A stretch of 64,000 nt of DNA from assembly GCA_037447655.1 (NCBI GenBank), contig JBBHKE010003321.1, positions 82,034 to 146,033 of the forward strand, written 5' to 3'. The DNA comes from Zygnema cylindricum (Eukaryota; Streptophyta; Zygnematophyceae; Zygnematales; Zygnemataceae). The position numbers were made by a program, and so were the translations under genes. Shown here one piece after another: positions 11,621 to 25,800 of this stretch (positions are counted from its first letter, which is position 1; each line of letters begins with the position of its first letter). A model generated the notes under the pieces. It made no database searches, was not told where the DNA came from, and was given only the letters and a program-made list of their open reading frames with translations.

Positions 11621-11779
11621 ATTATATAAATTAAGCTCACACAACTTTGTTTGAATCGTTAGACATTAGTGAGTCTTAAGCTAAATTTGGAGATCGTCAA
11701 AATAACAAATAGTCCCCAAATTTCAGTAGCCATAGGATAATACAGTTAAGTTAAAAAGAAAAATGTGAACAAATTAAGG

Positions 11780-12090
11780 TAAAATAAAATACAATGCAAT
11801 AACATGTTGCAGGTTTTTTATCTAAATGTTTTACAGCCGAAATATTGTCGCTATAATTATGAAAGAAAGAATCACAGGAAAAAAAAAAAAAAAAAAAAAG
11901 TTTTTCACCAAAAAAAAAAAAAAAAATAAAAAAAAAAAATTCAACAAATTAAGGTAAAAAAAAAAAAAATGCAATAACTTGTTGCAGGTTTTTTATCTAA
12001 ATGTTTTAAAGCCAAAAAATTGTCGCTAAAATAAAGAAAAAAAAAATCACAGGAAAAAAAAAAAAAAAAAAAGGTTGTTCACCGAAAATA
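11780..12090. repeat. Tandem duplication of about 130 bp, A-rich
   Basis: Two copies (about 11785-11905 and 11950-12085) of a block with TGCAATAAC.TGTTGCAGG, TTTTTTATCTAAATGTTTTA, TGTCGCTA and ATCACAGGAAAAA. A second, smaller duplication follows at about 12405-12450 and 12475-12525 (CCTCT.TGACAAGGTATTTCTC). Confidence 0.8.
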
Positions 12091-12529
12091 TAATAATTTT
12101 TTTGAAGGAAAACTTTTTCAATAACCATAGGGAGAATAATACAATTTTTCATGCATAACGTTTTACTTCCAAAAAAAATAAAAAATAAATAAATAAATAA
12201 CGGCAAAGTTTTTTCTACCTGGTTTCGTCTTTTCCAAATTCCTCCCAAAAAGAAAAATTAATGATAACAGTAATCATAAAATAAATAAACAAATTTAAAA
12301 CCTCACGCCCTACACAATTAAGACCTCTAATGAAAAAACCTCTAATGAAAAGCGTCCTGAGCTCATATGAAGAAGAAAAACAAAACTTTCCATATTTAAA
12401 AAATCCTCTTTGACAAGGTATTTCTCATTATCAAACCGGAATACTAAAAGAAAATGATTTTTTTTATTTTCATAGAATCCTCTATGACAAGGTATTTCTC
12501 ATTATGAGACCAGAAAACTAAAAAAAAAC

Positions 12530-12620
12530 AAAACTTTCCATATCATTAACCGTCCTTTGTCCCCGCGAAGAAATTTATCTCAATTCAATTTTTGTGACTT
12601 GCCCAGCCACGCAAGTAATA
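12530..12620 (-). pseudogene. Remnant of an LRR N-terminal exon and flanking intron
   Basis: Minus-strand sequence 12578-12618 is nearly identical to the end of the LRR N-terminal cap exon of the large gene (44068-44110). Both read AGQVTKIEL. Similarity extends into the flanking intron (AAAACTTTCC.TA..AACCGTCCT). The splice donor is destroyed (GGTAAC became GATAAA), and the upstream part of the exon diverges after ITCVAGQ. It is interpreted as the broken 5' part of a tandem paralogue that would have run leftward. Confidence 0.75.
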
Positions 12621-12629
12621 CGAAATAGT

Positions 12630-14426
12630 ATCGCTGCTTATTACCATTTAAGGTAACATATAATAAAATAGTATTGCTTGTGACATTTGCAAAGTTCACT
12701 CACACTCCATCCTTTTTGACATGTCTATTCCAACGATAAAATTGACATGTGTCGTGCTATTGGAAAAACCCTAAACAATCCTAAAAAACCGACAGGGTGT
12801 TTAACTCGGAACGCATCCCCGACAAAACGTTAAAATTTTAGTTGAGAATTTTGGAGGCCAGTTACAAGAAACGTCAATTTAAATAAAACGCCACTATGTA
12901 AATGGCGTACCCTTTCAACTGGGAGGAAATGTTTAACAAGTAATTACATTTCCTTTATACAATTTTCAACAATTTTTTTATCTACTTAACTTCGTCAAAA
13001 CTAAAAGATACCTCTAGCCAATAATTGATTGCACTCGAACCGAAAATATTTTTTTGGCCCATTTGGGGACGTTTTTGACATTGCAGATGTTTACGTAAGT
13101 ACTTGGAAAGTTTACTTTGCCCAAATGGCAGTAGCATCATAGGATTTTTTTTTCTTTTCTTAAGATTGAAAAGATAACACATCTATTTATGCAATGTATT
13201 TTCGGAGAGATAGGTTGATTATATACAATGGGCAAAACAAACGTAAAGAAAGGGGCTTCCAAAAGAAGTAAGCATTTTCAGACATTTCCTTTCCAACTCT
13301 TTGTTACACTACAATGTCCATTACTGATAGAGTGAATGGAGTTATTAGTGTAAATGTATAATTGGAATGTATCATACTAGGTCACTGTTGATAAACGTGG
13401 CAGATTGTATTACACCCCATTAAATACTGTCATTAACACTAATTTATAATTTTCAACCATAACAATTCACAACCCAAATGGTGTTTTTAGCGCTAAAAGT
13501 GATTGGCTATTTGTATTATTCGGTCAAAGTTGATCGGACTACGTCAATGATGTAATACAAACGCACACGTTTAGTGTACCTTTGGTATCCTACAATATCT
13601 TATCTTCATGGGTACACCGTTACCTTATTTCGGTCTTCAGAAATAAGAACTTTTGACAATAATGGGTTTATGTTCACGGCCAAGTATGTGACTAGTAATC
13701 AACAACCCCCGCTGACCGGTGGCTATGTAGTAAACCATACAAAACGTAAAAACGAATTACAAAGCTCATTTTGTGCATAGGGTACATATTCGCTATGTTG
13801 TTGACCAACGGTTTTGTAAGTTGCACAAACCTCTACATTCTATTCCCAATATTTGTTATATTTTCTCATGAACGAGGCAACTGTAGAAGCCATCCAAAAT
13901 TGACATCCATATGCTTGCACAATCACGGTAATGGAAAATACACAGGAATAATAAAGCTAAGGCCTCCATAACAAAGTAACGAGAACAATGCACAAAGTAT
14001 CGACACCCAGGGCATATTGGTCTTTAGGTTAGTACATGGTACTTGTCCCTGGTAAAGGTGACGAAGGGCACGTGTCTTGCAAGTGGTTAATATCATATGT
14101 AAACACAATAGGTAATAGGCCGTGCCTATCTCGTGTTTATGACCTCTTTCATCATTGTTTTCAGCAATTCGTCTTTAAAATGCTGCTCTGGATTGCCTAT
14201 CATAAGGCTTCAAACTGCCACTCAAATCCATTCACCCTAGAAACTCCAACAAGACATAGTACCACAACTATCTTTCATGATAAAAACATTGCCTCAAATC
14301 TCCTTTCTTAAGAGTTCATCTCGTATCTCTGACGTAACTAAAAACTTAATCAAGAGACTCTCCACAAAGAAATAAATCAAGAGGCTAGGAGAGTGAGTCT
14401 TCAAGGCCATCCTCAGGCAAAGGGTT
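12630..14426. other. Region 3' of the large gene; no gene seen
   Basis: AT-rich, with only short frames I do not recognise. It should contain the 3' UTR and polyadenylation site of the gene ending at 14427. I could not single out a convincing AATAAA-type signal on the minus strand. Confidence 0.4.
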
Positions 14427-16822
14427 TCACTTAGGGCGACAAATTGTCGCATACACTACAAGCTCGGTATCATCGCATATCCAGCCCATATTATTTCGTT
14501 TGAACCGCCCTTGGTCTTTCGCGAAATATGTGTTCAAGATTGACAGACATGTGTCCCCGGCAACCACGCTATAAAGAGCTTTCTTGCTTCCGGTACAACT
14601 GCTTTTGATTTTTTCAAATGACGTGGCAGAAGTGCAAACCTAGGAAAGATACATACACAAGCAAAAGTTTGGAAAAATAATGTCAAAAACGACATGTCGA
14701 AGCTTAAGGAAGTGATTATCTCGTGCAATGGATAATGGACTTATTGTCTATAGAACAGTCGACACCAAAAAAACCAAAATCCAACTGGAATTGCTTAACT
14801 CATTGATAGATGATATAAAATTGGCAAGTAACATTTAAAAAATCAACCTTCAACCTTAAGGTAGATATTCCAAGAAAAACTTACTTCCGGTCCCAACAGA
14901 ACTGGATTATCCATGGGGGGAAAGAGGCTTCCACAATTGATGCCAGGATTAAGTGAAAAGAAAGTTGCCGCGCTGCCTTTAAAGGTAGAGTTGATGACGC
15001 TGCGACACGTGGCACCCGGAGGCACAGTATATGTGGCATTGCATAAGGGATTCTCTAATGGGGTACCGATCTTGATGCAAATCTGCAATTGAAGAAACAA
15101 AACCGTGACTTAAAAACTTCAACTGCACATTATATTGTTGGTCGAAGCTGAAGCGACGTGTAAGAAACAATGGGGCGGGTTTCTCCTTAGAGAAAATAAA
15201 GATTATCTGGGTTGTCATTATATTCTTAGAATTTTCTGGGCATACGCGTACAACACATTAACGGTGCAGTTAAATGCATCTCGGATGTATTGACTTTCAC
15301 TTTGGTTGTTTTCTAAAAAAAACGGAAGTTTTTAACCCATCTACTTCATCCCCTACTTCAGTAAAATATGTTGTTTGGCAGGACATCTTGAAAAAGCAGG
15401 AGTTCGAAAATGGTAACAAAAGTTTGTATTAATATACGTACACTACTCATGTATTCTACGGGATTTATATATTCTAAGGGTACTAAATGGAAGGCTCAAC
15501 GAATTCCTCTACCTGTCTCCCTACTGGGAGGGCGGTGTTGCAGGGAAGGTTGAGATTGGGAGAGCCGGGGCCGCTGAAAGGGGTGCCAGCTGGCAGCTGA
15601 AAGAGAGAAGCGAGGGAGGCGCACGTGTCGTTCTGACGGAAAAAAATCACACAAATCGAAACAGTTAAACAAAAGATGAAGTAAGTAAGCATAAAGTAAG
15701 CTTCGGAGTTCCATATGTGTTTGTCATACTAAAAAATGATTGGCAGTTGTTTACACGTGAAAAGAACAGTAGCTTGAAATCCTTGAATAAATTACGAATT
15801 CAGCATTTGCTTTCGGAGTCGAGTCAAAATTAAAACAGCACAGGAAGTTTGCAAAGGTGGAAGTTAACAATGATATTGGATTGTAATTTTTAACCGGATT
15901 TTATGTAGCCCAAAATCCGTTTATCAAAGCTATCGAGATTCCTTTCCAGGATTATATTCGGTGCAAGATATTCTGCTCCGCAACTACTCGAAACACAAAG
16001 GTGAATTATGATGATTAACCTGTTGGATTTTTTTTCACTAATTCAGGCAGCGAGCAATATAAGACACAGCAATGACATTCTCAATCGACGATACGAACAT
16101 GAAGCAGATCGATCTGGATTTATACGCGTAATCATTTAAAACATGGAAGAAACTAATCCCAACAACGATCTAGTCCTCCACCACTGATAACAACAAACAT
16201 CATTTACGCATGTTACATACCACACTATATCAATGATAGTGTGAATTTTCGTCAATGTCGACATTCAACCTAAACATGAACAAGAACATCGGCATGTTTG
16301 TGCCCTTTCACATTAAAAAAAAAATGATTTCAACAGGTATGTTTATAATGGTCCTCCGCGTGTAGCCATCTATATTTTACAAAGGTTTTTTCCCTTGTTT
16401 CTTTGTTGTTCAGCTATTAATTCACCTGAGTGGTGATGTATGGCAAAGCACAGCTTCTCGCCCCTCTCACATTCAGCACTTTGAGAGCCGGAAGAGGAGC
16501 TGAACAGTTGACGTCCTACACCCACCATAACGCAACCCAACAAATGAAGATCCGTCAAAACCTTCAAAATCTTAAGAAATTTCAAATTCCGCTATGTAAA
16601 ACTCTATAAAAAATCCCAAAAGAAACCCAAATGTCACATCTCAAAAAGTGTGATACAACACGTATAATGGAGGGGAGTAAGCGGCCTTTGCTTCTCTCAC
16701 TGGCAATTGTTGCTGCTTGAATACCGACGAACCGATTCCAAATACGTCCGCTAGGATATCGCATGTCACAGTGGGGCCGGAAGGGACGGGGAATGCTTGC
16801 AGACTGGTGATAGTGGTGGCAT
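14427..16822 (-). other. Exons 33-36: C-terminal LysM region
   Basis: Exons 16701-16822, 15513-15632, 14885-15082 and 14427-14639, joined in phase 0 (phase 1 into the first). The first is LysM-like but degenerate (VPSGPTVTCDILADVFGI). The others are clearer: NDTCASLASLFQL...LPVGRQ|ICI; YTVPPGATCRSVINSTF...FFSLNPGINC...LLGPE|VCT; and YSVVAGDTCLSILNTYF...RNNMGWICDD....ATIC. These have the GDTC..I...F......N..LxC......G..C pattern of plant LysM domains, which bind chitin, peptidoglycan or related GlcNAc glycans. The frame ends at TGA (14427-14429), four residues after the last Cys. Confidence 0.83.
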
Positions 16823-19800
16823 CTGGCACGGGGCGTCCACCAATAGAAAAATTGGAAGCTATTTAACATTTGCGTAAGAATTGCACGAAATATGGCAGAA
16901 CAGGTTTGTCGACAGGTATCAAATAGAAAAGGATTGGAAGTTCTCAATACTTTATTAGAATATGCATGGAGGATGGAATAGCAGGGTAGTATAGCGAGGA
17001 ACTTATTTTTTCCCAAGCCGTATAGACATCCTCTAACGCATGATAGAATTATGTAATTACATGTTTGTGATTGACAGCAGGTAGTTAATATTACACCCCA
17101 CCACTTTTTTAATGACATTTAATAAATTCGAAAAAGTCCTTTTATAATCAATTCTGCCTCTAAAATATTCGTAACTAGGTTGTGGACTAGCTAATGTCAA
17201 TCATTGGTGTCTCTGGGAAGAACACCGCCAAGATTATCAAAGGCATTCACCATTTATTTTATTCTTTGCCTACTAAGATTGTAGACACCTGTTACGACTG
17301 AGTGTTGCCTGTTTTTCTACATGAAAATCAACAGGATAAGTCAGATTTGTAAATCTCACGTCGTATTTTACATACAAGATTAAGGGAACTCACCAGAGAG
17401 GCACGTGGGTGTGCCATCAGTGGACATGAAAGAAAGTACAAATCCCAACGGGCAGATACACGTGTACACTCCAGGAAAAGCGTTCACATTCAGACATGTG
17501 CCCATGCCACATGGGTTAAACGGGTAGAACGTGCAGGGAGATGCTGCATTACAGGGAAAATCAAGCCAGGCTATGAAAATTGATACTCAAAATCAAAAAA
17601 TCCAAATCTTTTTGTATATTCGAACATTTCAAACTTTTCACATGAGATATACCACTTGCTGCTCTCACCTGGCACACAAGTTTGGGAACCGTCAGTATTG
17701 TTCGCGGCAGAAAAGCCAGCCGGGCAGGAACAAATGTTTGATTGGCCAATCACAGTGCAGTTTCCCGCTCCGCACGGATTCAGAGTGCCGGCTCCGAAAG
17801 TGTTGTTGGCGAGTTTCACTGCGCCATAACTCCGGGACTGGCAGGGATTGCTACCTGCTTTCATGCAAAAAATAAAAAAGCATAAAACAAAACAGATACA
17901 CGGTTATCAGTTTCCTTCAAAAGAAGTCCACAACATGCAACAACAAAATTAACTTTATAACGACGTTATCGATCACCAATTCTGTATTCTTGTTTGAAGA
18001 TATAAATTCGCTGGATGAGTGCCAATTATTTGTGACTCCATCGTTTTATACCTTATGTTTTTTTATATGCAAGGGATCACAATCAATATATGTTGATAGA
18101 ATGACCTTATGACTACAAAACTTGTTTTTCTAAAACATAATTTAGAAAATAGGCAATTAATTTACGTTTTAAAAAAATAGTTAGTTTGTTAACTGTATAT
18201 GGTACCTCTAAAGGTCTATGTAACCATCTCTACATCTACCTTGAGTTAAAGAGCCTTGAATTGGGAATATGGGGTTGTTCCTTAATGCTACGACAAGTCA
18301 TCCGGATGACCATGTTTTTTACATTTATTGACGCAAGATAAAAGAAATACGTACCCAACGTAAGCACCCTACGTGATGTCCTGAATATATTTTTTGTCTG
18401 TAGCATCAAGCTTAGGAATAGTAATAAAAGGCATCTCTGCAAAACCTAAGCCAGCATATTGTGTGGATACTAGCCAAAGATGTTGGTTGATTTGAGTCAG
18501 TTTTTATAATCACCAATTACTTGTAGGTTTACATTTCATATTCTCTAATTATTATCCAGAGTTAATTTCAAAATTTCTATTGATACGCAACACATGACGA
18601 TCATCCCACCTTTGACAATGGGGATAAACCCCGCAGTAGAAAAAATGCCACATGTTCCAAACCCGCCTCGGATAGAGATTCTCATGAAGCCCCTCTCTCC
18701 CCAAGTTGTACCCCAAGAGTTTTTTATGATCAAATGGGGCGGACTAGTGGTGAGGTCGTAGCCCACAACCACTACAGCGTGATCCACACCATTATTGAAG
18801 CATGCAGGGTCGTCATATATGTAACCCTGCGAAAAGTGTACGATATGAAATGAGCTATGGATTTCAGTGGATACTGTTTAAAATTTACACTAACTTTTTA
18901 GTAGTTCAAGGATGATGCAATCTTTTGGTTTGCATTTCTGGATTTTATGTTGTGTTAGATATAAGAAAGTTGGTATGTTTTACACAAGTTGGAATCATTC
19001 AAACATTACTATTCTACTTACTAGAGAATTCGCAATGATAAAAAAAATAAAGAAAAAGAAGTAAAGAAAAGCCGTAATAACACTCTGATAACAGCCTGTA
19101 ACATTGTTATTGACAAAAAAATTGCAAACGCGATTTTGTTTGTAAATCTAACCAAGCATCCGTAAGATGTTTTCATAGACAACTTTTTTGAAACTGGTTA
19201 AACACCATGAGATCTGACTTGGTACAAAATTTATAAGGAAAATTAAATGCTTTCCACAATACTCACCCCTTTGTAGTCGAAAAAGGAGTTAGATGAGACT
19301 TCAATCATAACTCCCAGGGGACCTTGCATGACGGCGAGCAGGACGTCCAACAGTCTAAATGGACGAGTTCTTTCATATGATGAGATCTTAAAACCAGTAG
19401 TGACCTGCAAACAATTCTCACGTGGTTTAACATTACCCTACCCTGTAATTCTTCACTTAAGGAAAATTGATGTTTTTGTTTGGTTTTACTTGCATCGATA
19501 TCAGTTCATGGAAAGGTGGGAATCCATTCATTCTTGCAAAATTTAGAAGCGTAGGATCTGTAAAATCCACCTTATGCAGTACAACATATGAGGATTTAGA
19601 AACATGATGTTGGAAGATAATTCGTTGCCATAGGAACTGATTTTGGTGGAAGTTCAAAAATGTGCAAGAAGAAATTTCCACCATCATAAACATAGCAATG
19701 CTACCTTTCAATAGAATACGTGATAAAAAATTCCTGTACTAATTGTACTGAAAGGAAGTTCTTTGTGTTTCTTTGACGCCTATTTGTATAGTCCGGTAAT

Positions 19801-22800
19801 GTACAGGGTTTTACATTTTTGTTGCTGCAAGTTTTAGCAATTTTTCCAGTGTAAGGCCACGCAGTTGCAGTGGCTATAATATTAGAAGCTGCAAACTCGA
19901 GGGTCCTTCCGGGCCACCCTCCATTGCACCCCTTTAGAGTGCCTTCACAGTCGAGAATTTGCTGCACTGAGAGTGCAGGATAGTTGCTTCCACCATTTGC
20001 TATAAAGATGGCACTTTCAATTGCAGATATGGGAGAAAATGTCCAGCTGGCACCTGGGGTAGAAATCAAATACGAACGCGTTTTACTCCTCAGCCTTTAA
20101 AGCTCTAGGAAATTCCAAGGAACTTCACATCCATAGGTGGACCAGAGTGTATGGCCAATATCATAAAGTGAAAAATTTAAGGGATAATGTCTAGTGCAGG
20201 CAATTAACTACAGACAAAGTTTACACTAGCTTAAAGTTGTTAATATTACCAAAGGCGATTCAACTTTTTAATTGGTCGTCGTTAACGACTTGAGGTTGCT
20301 TGCTGCATACACTTTGTTTTCCAGCCATGGCTTCAGTCTTAATATGGAGTTTTTATATGACTACCTAACGTGCGAGCTAAACCACATTTTCCTATCTATC
20401 AAGCTTTTCCCCCAAAACTTGTGGCACAGTTATTATCTGAAAATAAAACTGACAGTCAACATCAACCCAAACAAGAGGCCTTGCACCCGCAAGAAATGAT
20501 TGACATTAAAACAACTATTAGGACAAAGACCATGCGTTATTTTCAACAATTTAACAAGAATGTTACCGCATGTTTGTTGATCCCCAACCCGGTCGGCTCC
20601 TCCCTGCTGAATCCAATTCCATTTCTTATAAACATTCCATCGTTGAGATGTGGCCGAATATCCTGAGCTTGTATATCGGAACCAGCGGTTGGCATACTGG
20701 GTGGTCTTGTTTGTCGGAGGAAGCAAACCTTGTGCCTTTTTTCCGACTGCACAAAAGCTCGTTCAAATAAATTACTTTTGCTGTTTGTGACATTATGGAT
20801 CAACAGACCATGGAATCGCCATGACAAATAGGATCATAAGTAATCATTTCCATAATTTTTATTTGCACACTTATGAGACATGTTTAGGTCGTTGAGATGG
20901 ACCTTCATAAGCTCGTCTAATTTTTAAAACGATTGTAAGGAACAAGTTTAATTGATTTCTGTTTAGGACAGGGTATGGAATATTATCACGAGACAAGACT
21001 AGAGCAAAACGTGTAGAGATTTCGACACATCACTACGCAAAGGAAAAATGAGCTGAGAGCGCACAAGCCAAGAAGCTTGAAACTCAAAACTTAGAACGAC
21101 TTAACTGGACGAACAACACGCGACGAACTGCCACTTAGAGCAATCGGAATTATACGTAATACTGTTCTACCACTGGTTGAATGTTCAATTTAGCGGGAGT
21201 TATCATAGAGCGCCTGAAAAGCCCTGAGTAAGGTAATGACGCCTATGTGAGCGTCAACAGAATGTACGTTAGTCACAGTTCTAATGTACGGTTTTGTGCA
21301 TCAATATTATACGCAAAAATCTAGATCAACAAAGGAGAAAATCTAGATCAACACTGAAATGTCACTTATACTTTGTATTTATTTTTGGAAAAGTGCAATA
21401 ACGGTTGAAAAGTTGAGAACTGAAGATTCAAAATTGACAGCTCTCATTAGTTGGCAGATTTCTTTTCGCACTTTTACAGTATTTATGGCGTAAAGTGAAG
21501 ATCGAAACTAAAAAAAAAAACTCCATTCGTTATTGTAACAAAAAAATAAATAAATGCAAACAAATGGGTGTCGAATCAGACGCTCACTCTGAGAAATCAA
21601 CACAATTATATCATAGACGTCACGACGCACGACCATCTAATAGTTGGCTTTATACATTTATATGGTGAATTTAATAATAGTAAAATGCTCCGGATGACAT
21701 CTTGATGTCCAGACGAACAAACTTAGGCGTCCAGATTGCGGTGTGTCGGGGGAACTCCTAATTATGCACTTTCCATGGCCATGCTCCAGCTAACTTCTCC
21801 ACAGTTTTCTTTTGCCATTCGCTCATGTCGTCTGCCAAACCCTATGCTCATAACCTTGTTTTTGTGGTCAACCTGGGTCTAGTGTTAAGAAGTGAGACGA
21901 GACAACTTAACACTAGACCTATTTGCTGACATCCAAAATTTTGGTCAGCATTTTACGTGTTCCAGAACCACCAAAAAGCCAAACCTTGCTCAGAACATGT
22001 TGTTATCAATAAGGTTATTTAAAATCCGAGAACCTTGTAACGCAAGAAACACGGATCGATTTGGAGGTCATTTGACCCTTGAACTTGGGGCCAGACGTAG
22101 CCTCATTTTTCAAGTGGTAAAACTGTTTTTTTTTTCTTCAAAAAAATAGTCAGAACTTCCTGTTTTTAGTGGTTTCCCGGAAGAAAATAGGAGTAGATTT
22201 TTAAAGTTAAACAAGCTTGGATTGCAAAATAAAAATGACCAGAAAAAGACCAAGTGCATGCTCCAATAAAACGGTTTAGGTCACTTCTCGAAAATATGGA
22301 TCGTAAATTGCCTTTTTTTTTGTTGATTGTTTGCCATAGAAAAGCCAAAAATCATCGAACCCTCCCAATCATCAAGAATTCCAATAATTGACATAAGTAT
22401 TATTTAACCTTCATAATCCTGCCCACAAATGAGGACGGGAAAAAAACTGAAACCGATGGAAAGAAGTAGAAAGTGAGCGACGGTATATGGCTCCTCTCAG
22501 CTCCGCATTCCATCATATTTTCTCTTTCTTGCTGACCTATATTCTTCTTCCTTTCCCTTATTCCCCTGGACTAATTTTGACAAACATCTTCCTTGAGACT
22601 ACCGAAAGTCTCCCTTCAATCTCTCTCTCTTGCCGACTCATAGTTTTTGGTTTTCGTTTTCTGTCACTTAAACAAATGCCACCTCGTCATACTTACTCCA
22701 AAAAAAAGAAAATTCTACTTGCATTACCTACACGTCAGAGACAAAAAGGCTCAATTGCGAGATGTATCGTCGGGATTAGGTCCAAAAACGTGGAACGCAA

Positions 22801-25800
22801 AATTTTGGACCGAAATTGTAAATTTTAAATTCTAGCACTTTCCCAAAGGATCCTCCTTCCATAGAAAATATCCTGAGGACCTGAAAATTTGTCACGTGAA
22901 GGCCTCGGCCTTAATTACACGTGGACGTAAAGGGTTGAATTTCATAATTTTTGTGTCGACTTGGAGAGGCGTTCAAGTAAACGGTGTTACCCATCCAAGA
23001 ATCTGGTCCATACCAAATATTCAGCGAGAAACGGGTCTAGTGCTTTTAGGTGAGTTAATACATTTGCTTTTTCCTTGTTCACTGCCACATTCAACTCATC
23101 AAATTCTATTAAAATTATTATTTTTCATAAAATGACCACTAGAATGGTTTATACGGTTAGCAACCCATAACCGAGACAAATACGATTCCGGTGAATAAAT
23201 TGTCCGACTTAAGTTCTGCTATGGAATACATGAAAATGAAAGAAAATATTTTGCAATTGTATTCATAAGCACACACCATAAGATGTAACACTTGGCCTCA
23301 AACCAAAAACAAATGAGAAGTCGAGTCTGGGAAAACTTTGGCCTCTTGCTAATGATCTTACCTGCTATACAAGAACCATTAGCGAGATAACCGTTGAATC
23401 CATAATTACACCGACAAGATGCCAACGGGGAAGCTCGAGACTTAATACATATTCCTGCACTTGAGCATACTCCTAACGGTTGTGTTGTGTTGCAAAATGC
23501 TTCACATTCTGATATGTTCCTCTGCTTGTCTAAGTCACAAAACACATCTTCGTTGAATAAACAGTTATTTGCAAGAGCTTTTGAAATGCAATATCTACTG
23601 GGAGAGTGTGACCAAGCATTGAAAGACATTGTGCCATTGAAATAGTTGTTGCTCAGGTTAAGTGAAGCAGGACGCCAATCCATTCCCAAATAGAATCCAC
23701 CGGTCAAGAAGTTATTTTGAAGCCAACTGCAGCAATATACAAAACCGTCATCAACGTTTAACAATCACAATGACACAAAAGGTTGAGAGGTTGGGTGTAA
23801 GTAATCACAATAAAACGTTATTTAAAGAAAATTATACCTTTCCAGATTGGCTTTTGCTTATCCATCTCAAATGATCAGATTACATATTGTTTGTTTTTTA
23901 CATGTTCCAACCTTCACCAGTGTGATTTTACACACAAAATGTTCCCAGCTTGGTCAAGTCACTTACAAAATATTTGAAACTGAACCAAATGGTGGTACGA
24001 CTCCCACCAACTCATTATCGTTGAGATAACTGCCCAGCGAATTCCAAAAAAAAAAAAAGGACAAGGTACCGATGAAAAAGAAACCCATATAACAAAAGTA
24101 ATAATGTAGTTTTTTTTCCGTACCAAACATCTCATGCCAATTTTTACTCATTCTTACATGCAAAAAAAAAACAGCTAAATGCTCCGAAGTGCTTATTTGT
24201 GTACGGAGGCTCTGACCAAGAAAAATTAGATGCATAAGTCAAAAAGCACTCACATTGAGTTAATTCCACCGTAGTTTTCAAAAAGGTTACCCGGTATAGT
24301 CGTGAAATAATTGAAGCTAAGGTCCCTGAAAATTGTTCCAAATAGACAAGTTAAGCCACATCAAACCATTTTATTTTTCCATTGAATGCAAATATTAATA
24401 CTTAATGTTAAAACTAATTGGTCCTCATTGATAGTACCGTGTATACACACAGAGCGCAACAATTCACGAAACAAATAAGCCGAATCACACGCTCACAAAA
24501 ACATTCTCACATCACATCACCATAACAAAAAGTTGGCAAAATACGCATATATTGGGCTTTTTCTCCTCACTCTCATTCTCACAAAGTTCACTTTACTAAC
24601 AAGCTTAACTTATATCTTACCGTACAAAGACACAACACAAAAAACGTGCTCCACTAACACAACAACCAAAACAAATATTCACCGAACCTGACGACATCAT
24701 AAACACGGTGCAAAAGCACGTTACCACGTAACACGCACGAAACCATACACTACCCAACATACGGTACCAATCTAACAGGACTTAATCAAACAGACTGACG
24801 CGAACACTAGCCGATATGCCGATTCGCACAATGTATCCTAGCTCCCGTTTCAGGTGAGCGTGATTGGACAGATTGTAAAAAGCGGCCTGAACATCACATA
24901 TGTTCACATGACAGTTGGGGTTCGATGTTTCAAATTAAACTTTTTAATAGTTAAATATGTCTGGAGCATCACATAGACAAAAATGACTTTCATCGTCCAC
25001 AAGGTATGCGGCCTTTTGGTCTTACAATCTTCGAACAGAAGAGCCCATATTGGTTGGAGCAGTTCCGGAAAATTGATTATTGCTGAGATAACTGAAATTC
25101 CAAGTGCAAAAAATGACAGTCAAGCGTTGTCATTACTGGTGATACAAAAGTTTCAAGTAGAACAGTTAAGAAAAAATGATTTGTGTTATCGACGCTAATC
25201 ACTCTCTACTTCTCTGCTGAAACAATTCAAGAAATGTTCTCAACGTAGAAAAGCCATTGCTCCTTTCACTACCCCCTCAGTGTTGCAAAACAATCATGTC
25301 AATTTTTTTGAGTAAAACAATAATGGTAGAACGTTTTTTGCCATCAGATTTTTTTCAGATGAGTATTGAACTGCCAAGGGCTGTAGTTAGCATTACTGTT
25401 TGTCCCAAAAATTGGCCAACGAGCCTAGCAATAAGAATCCTTCACACCTTTCATCGTTAACAAAAACAGAGTAAGTCCGTCCTGAATTGAAATCTACTAG
25501 AATGGAAATCCTTACCAAAATCGAGAAAAAAATAAAAAAGAGATCGAAATTAATGCCGACATCTGACCTAAATTTAAATTTAAAATGAATGGTGATTTTG
25601 AACCTATATATGAAGAACATAAAAATTTACATGGGAATTTGCCTCGAAACAAGAATCTAAAGCACATAGATATTCCAGTAGCACAGCATAAGTTAAAAAA
25701 AGAAAAAACCTGCTCTGTTGCATGCTTTCAGGTGTAAGTGTACTGTATGCTTACAGATAAAGATCGCTATTCCACCATTCATTGGGAATATTCATTGAGC

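Noticed and set aside
10271-11654. Open frames of 300-450 codons in several frames
   Set aside because: All arise from the C/T-only tract and give Ser-Leu-Pro or Arg-Glu-Gly strings in every frame. No domain or codon bias.
19701-19814. Extension of the papain exon through NVKPCTLPDYTN
   Set aside because: The frame runs into a stop without a fitting donor, whereas ending at AAAAT|GTAAAA joins in phase to VTTGFKISSYE, as expected of the family.
25393-25620. Possible extra LRR exon between the exons at 25755 and 25091
   Set aside because: Minus-strand frames contain GSLANF-like text but no LxGxIP core or proper 72-nt splice unit, and the two neighbouring exons already join in phase.
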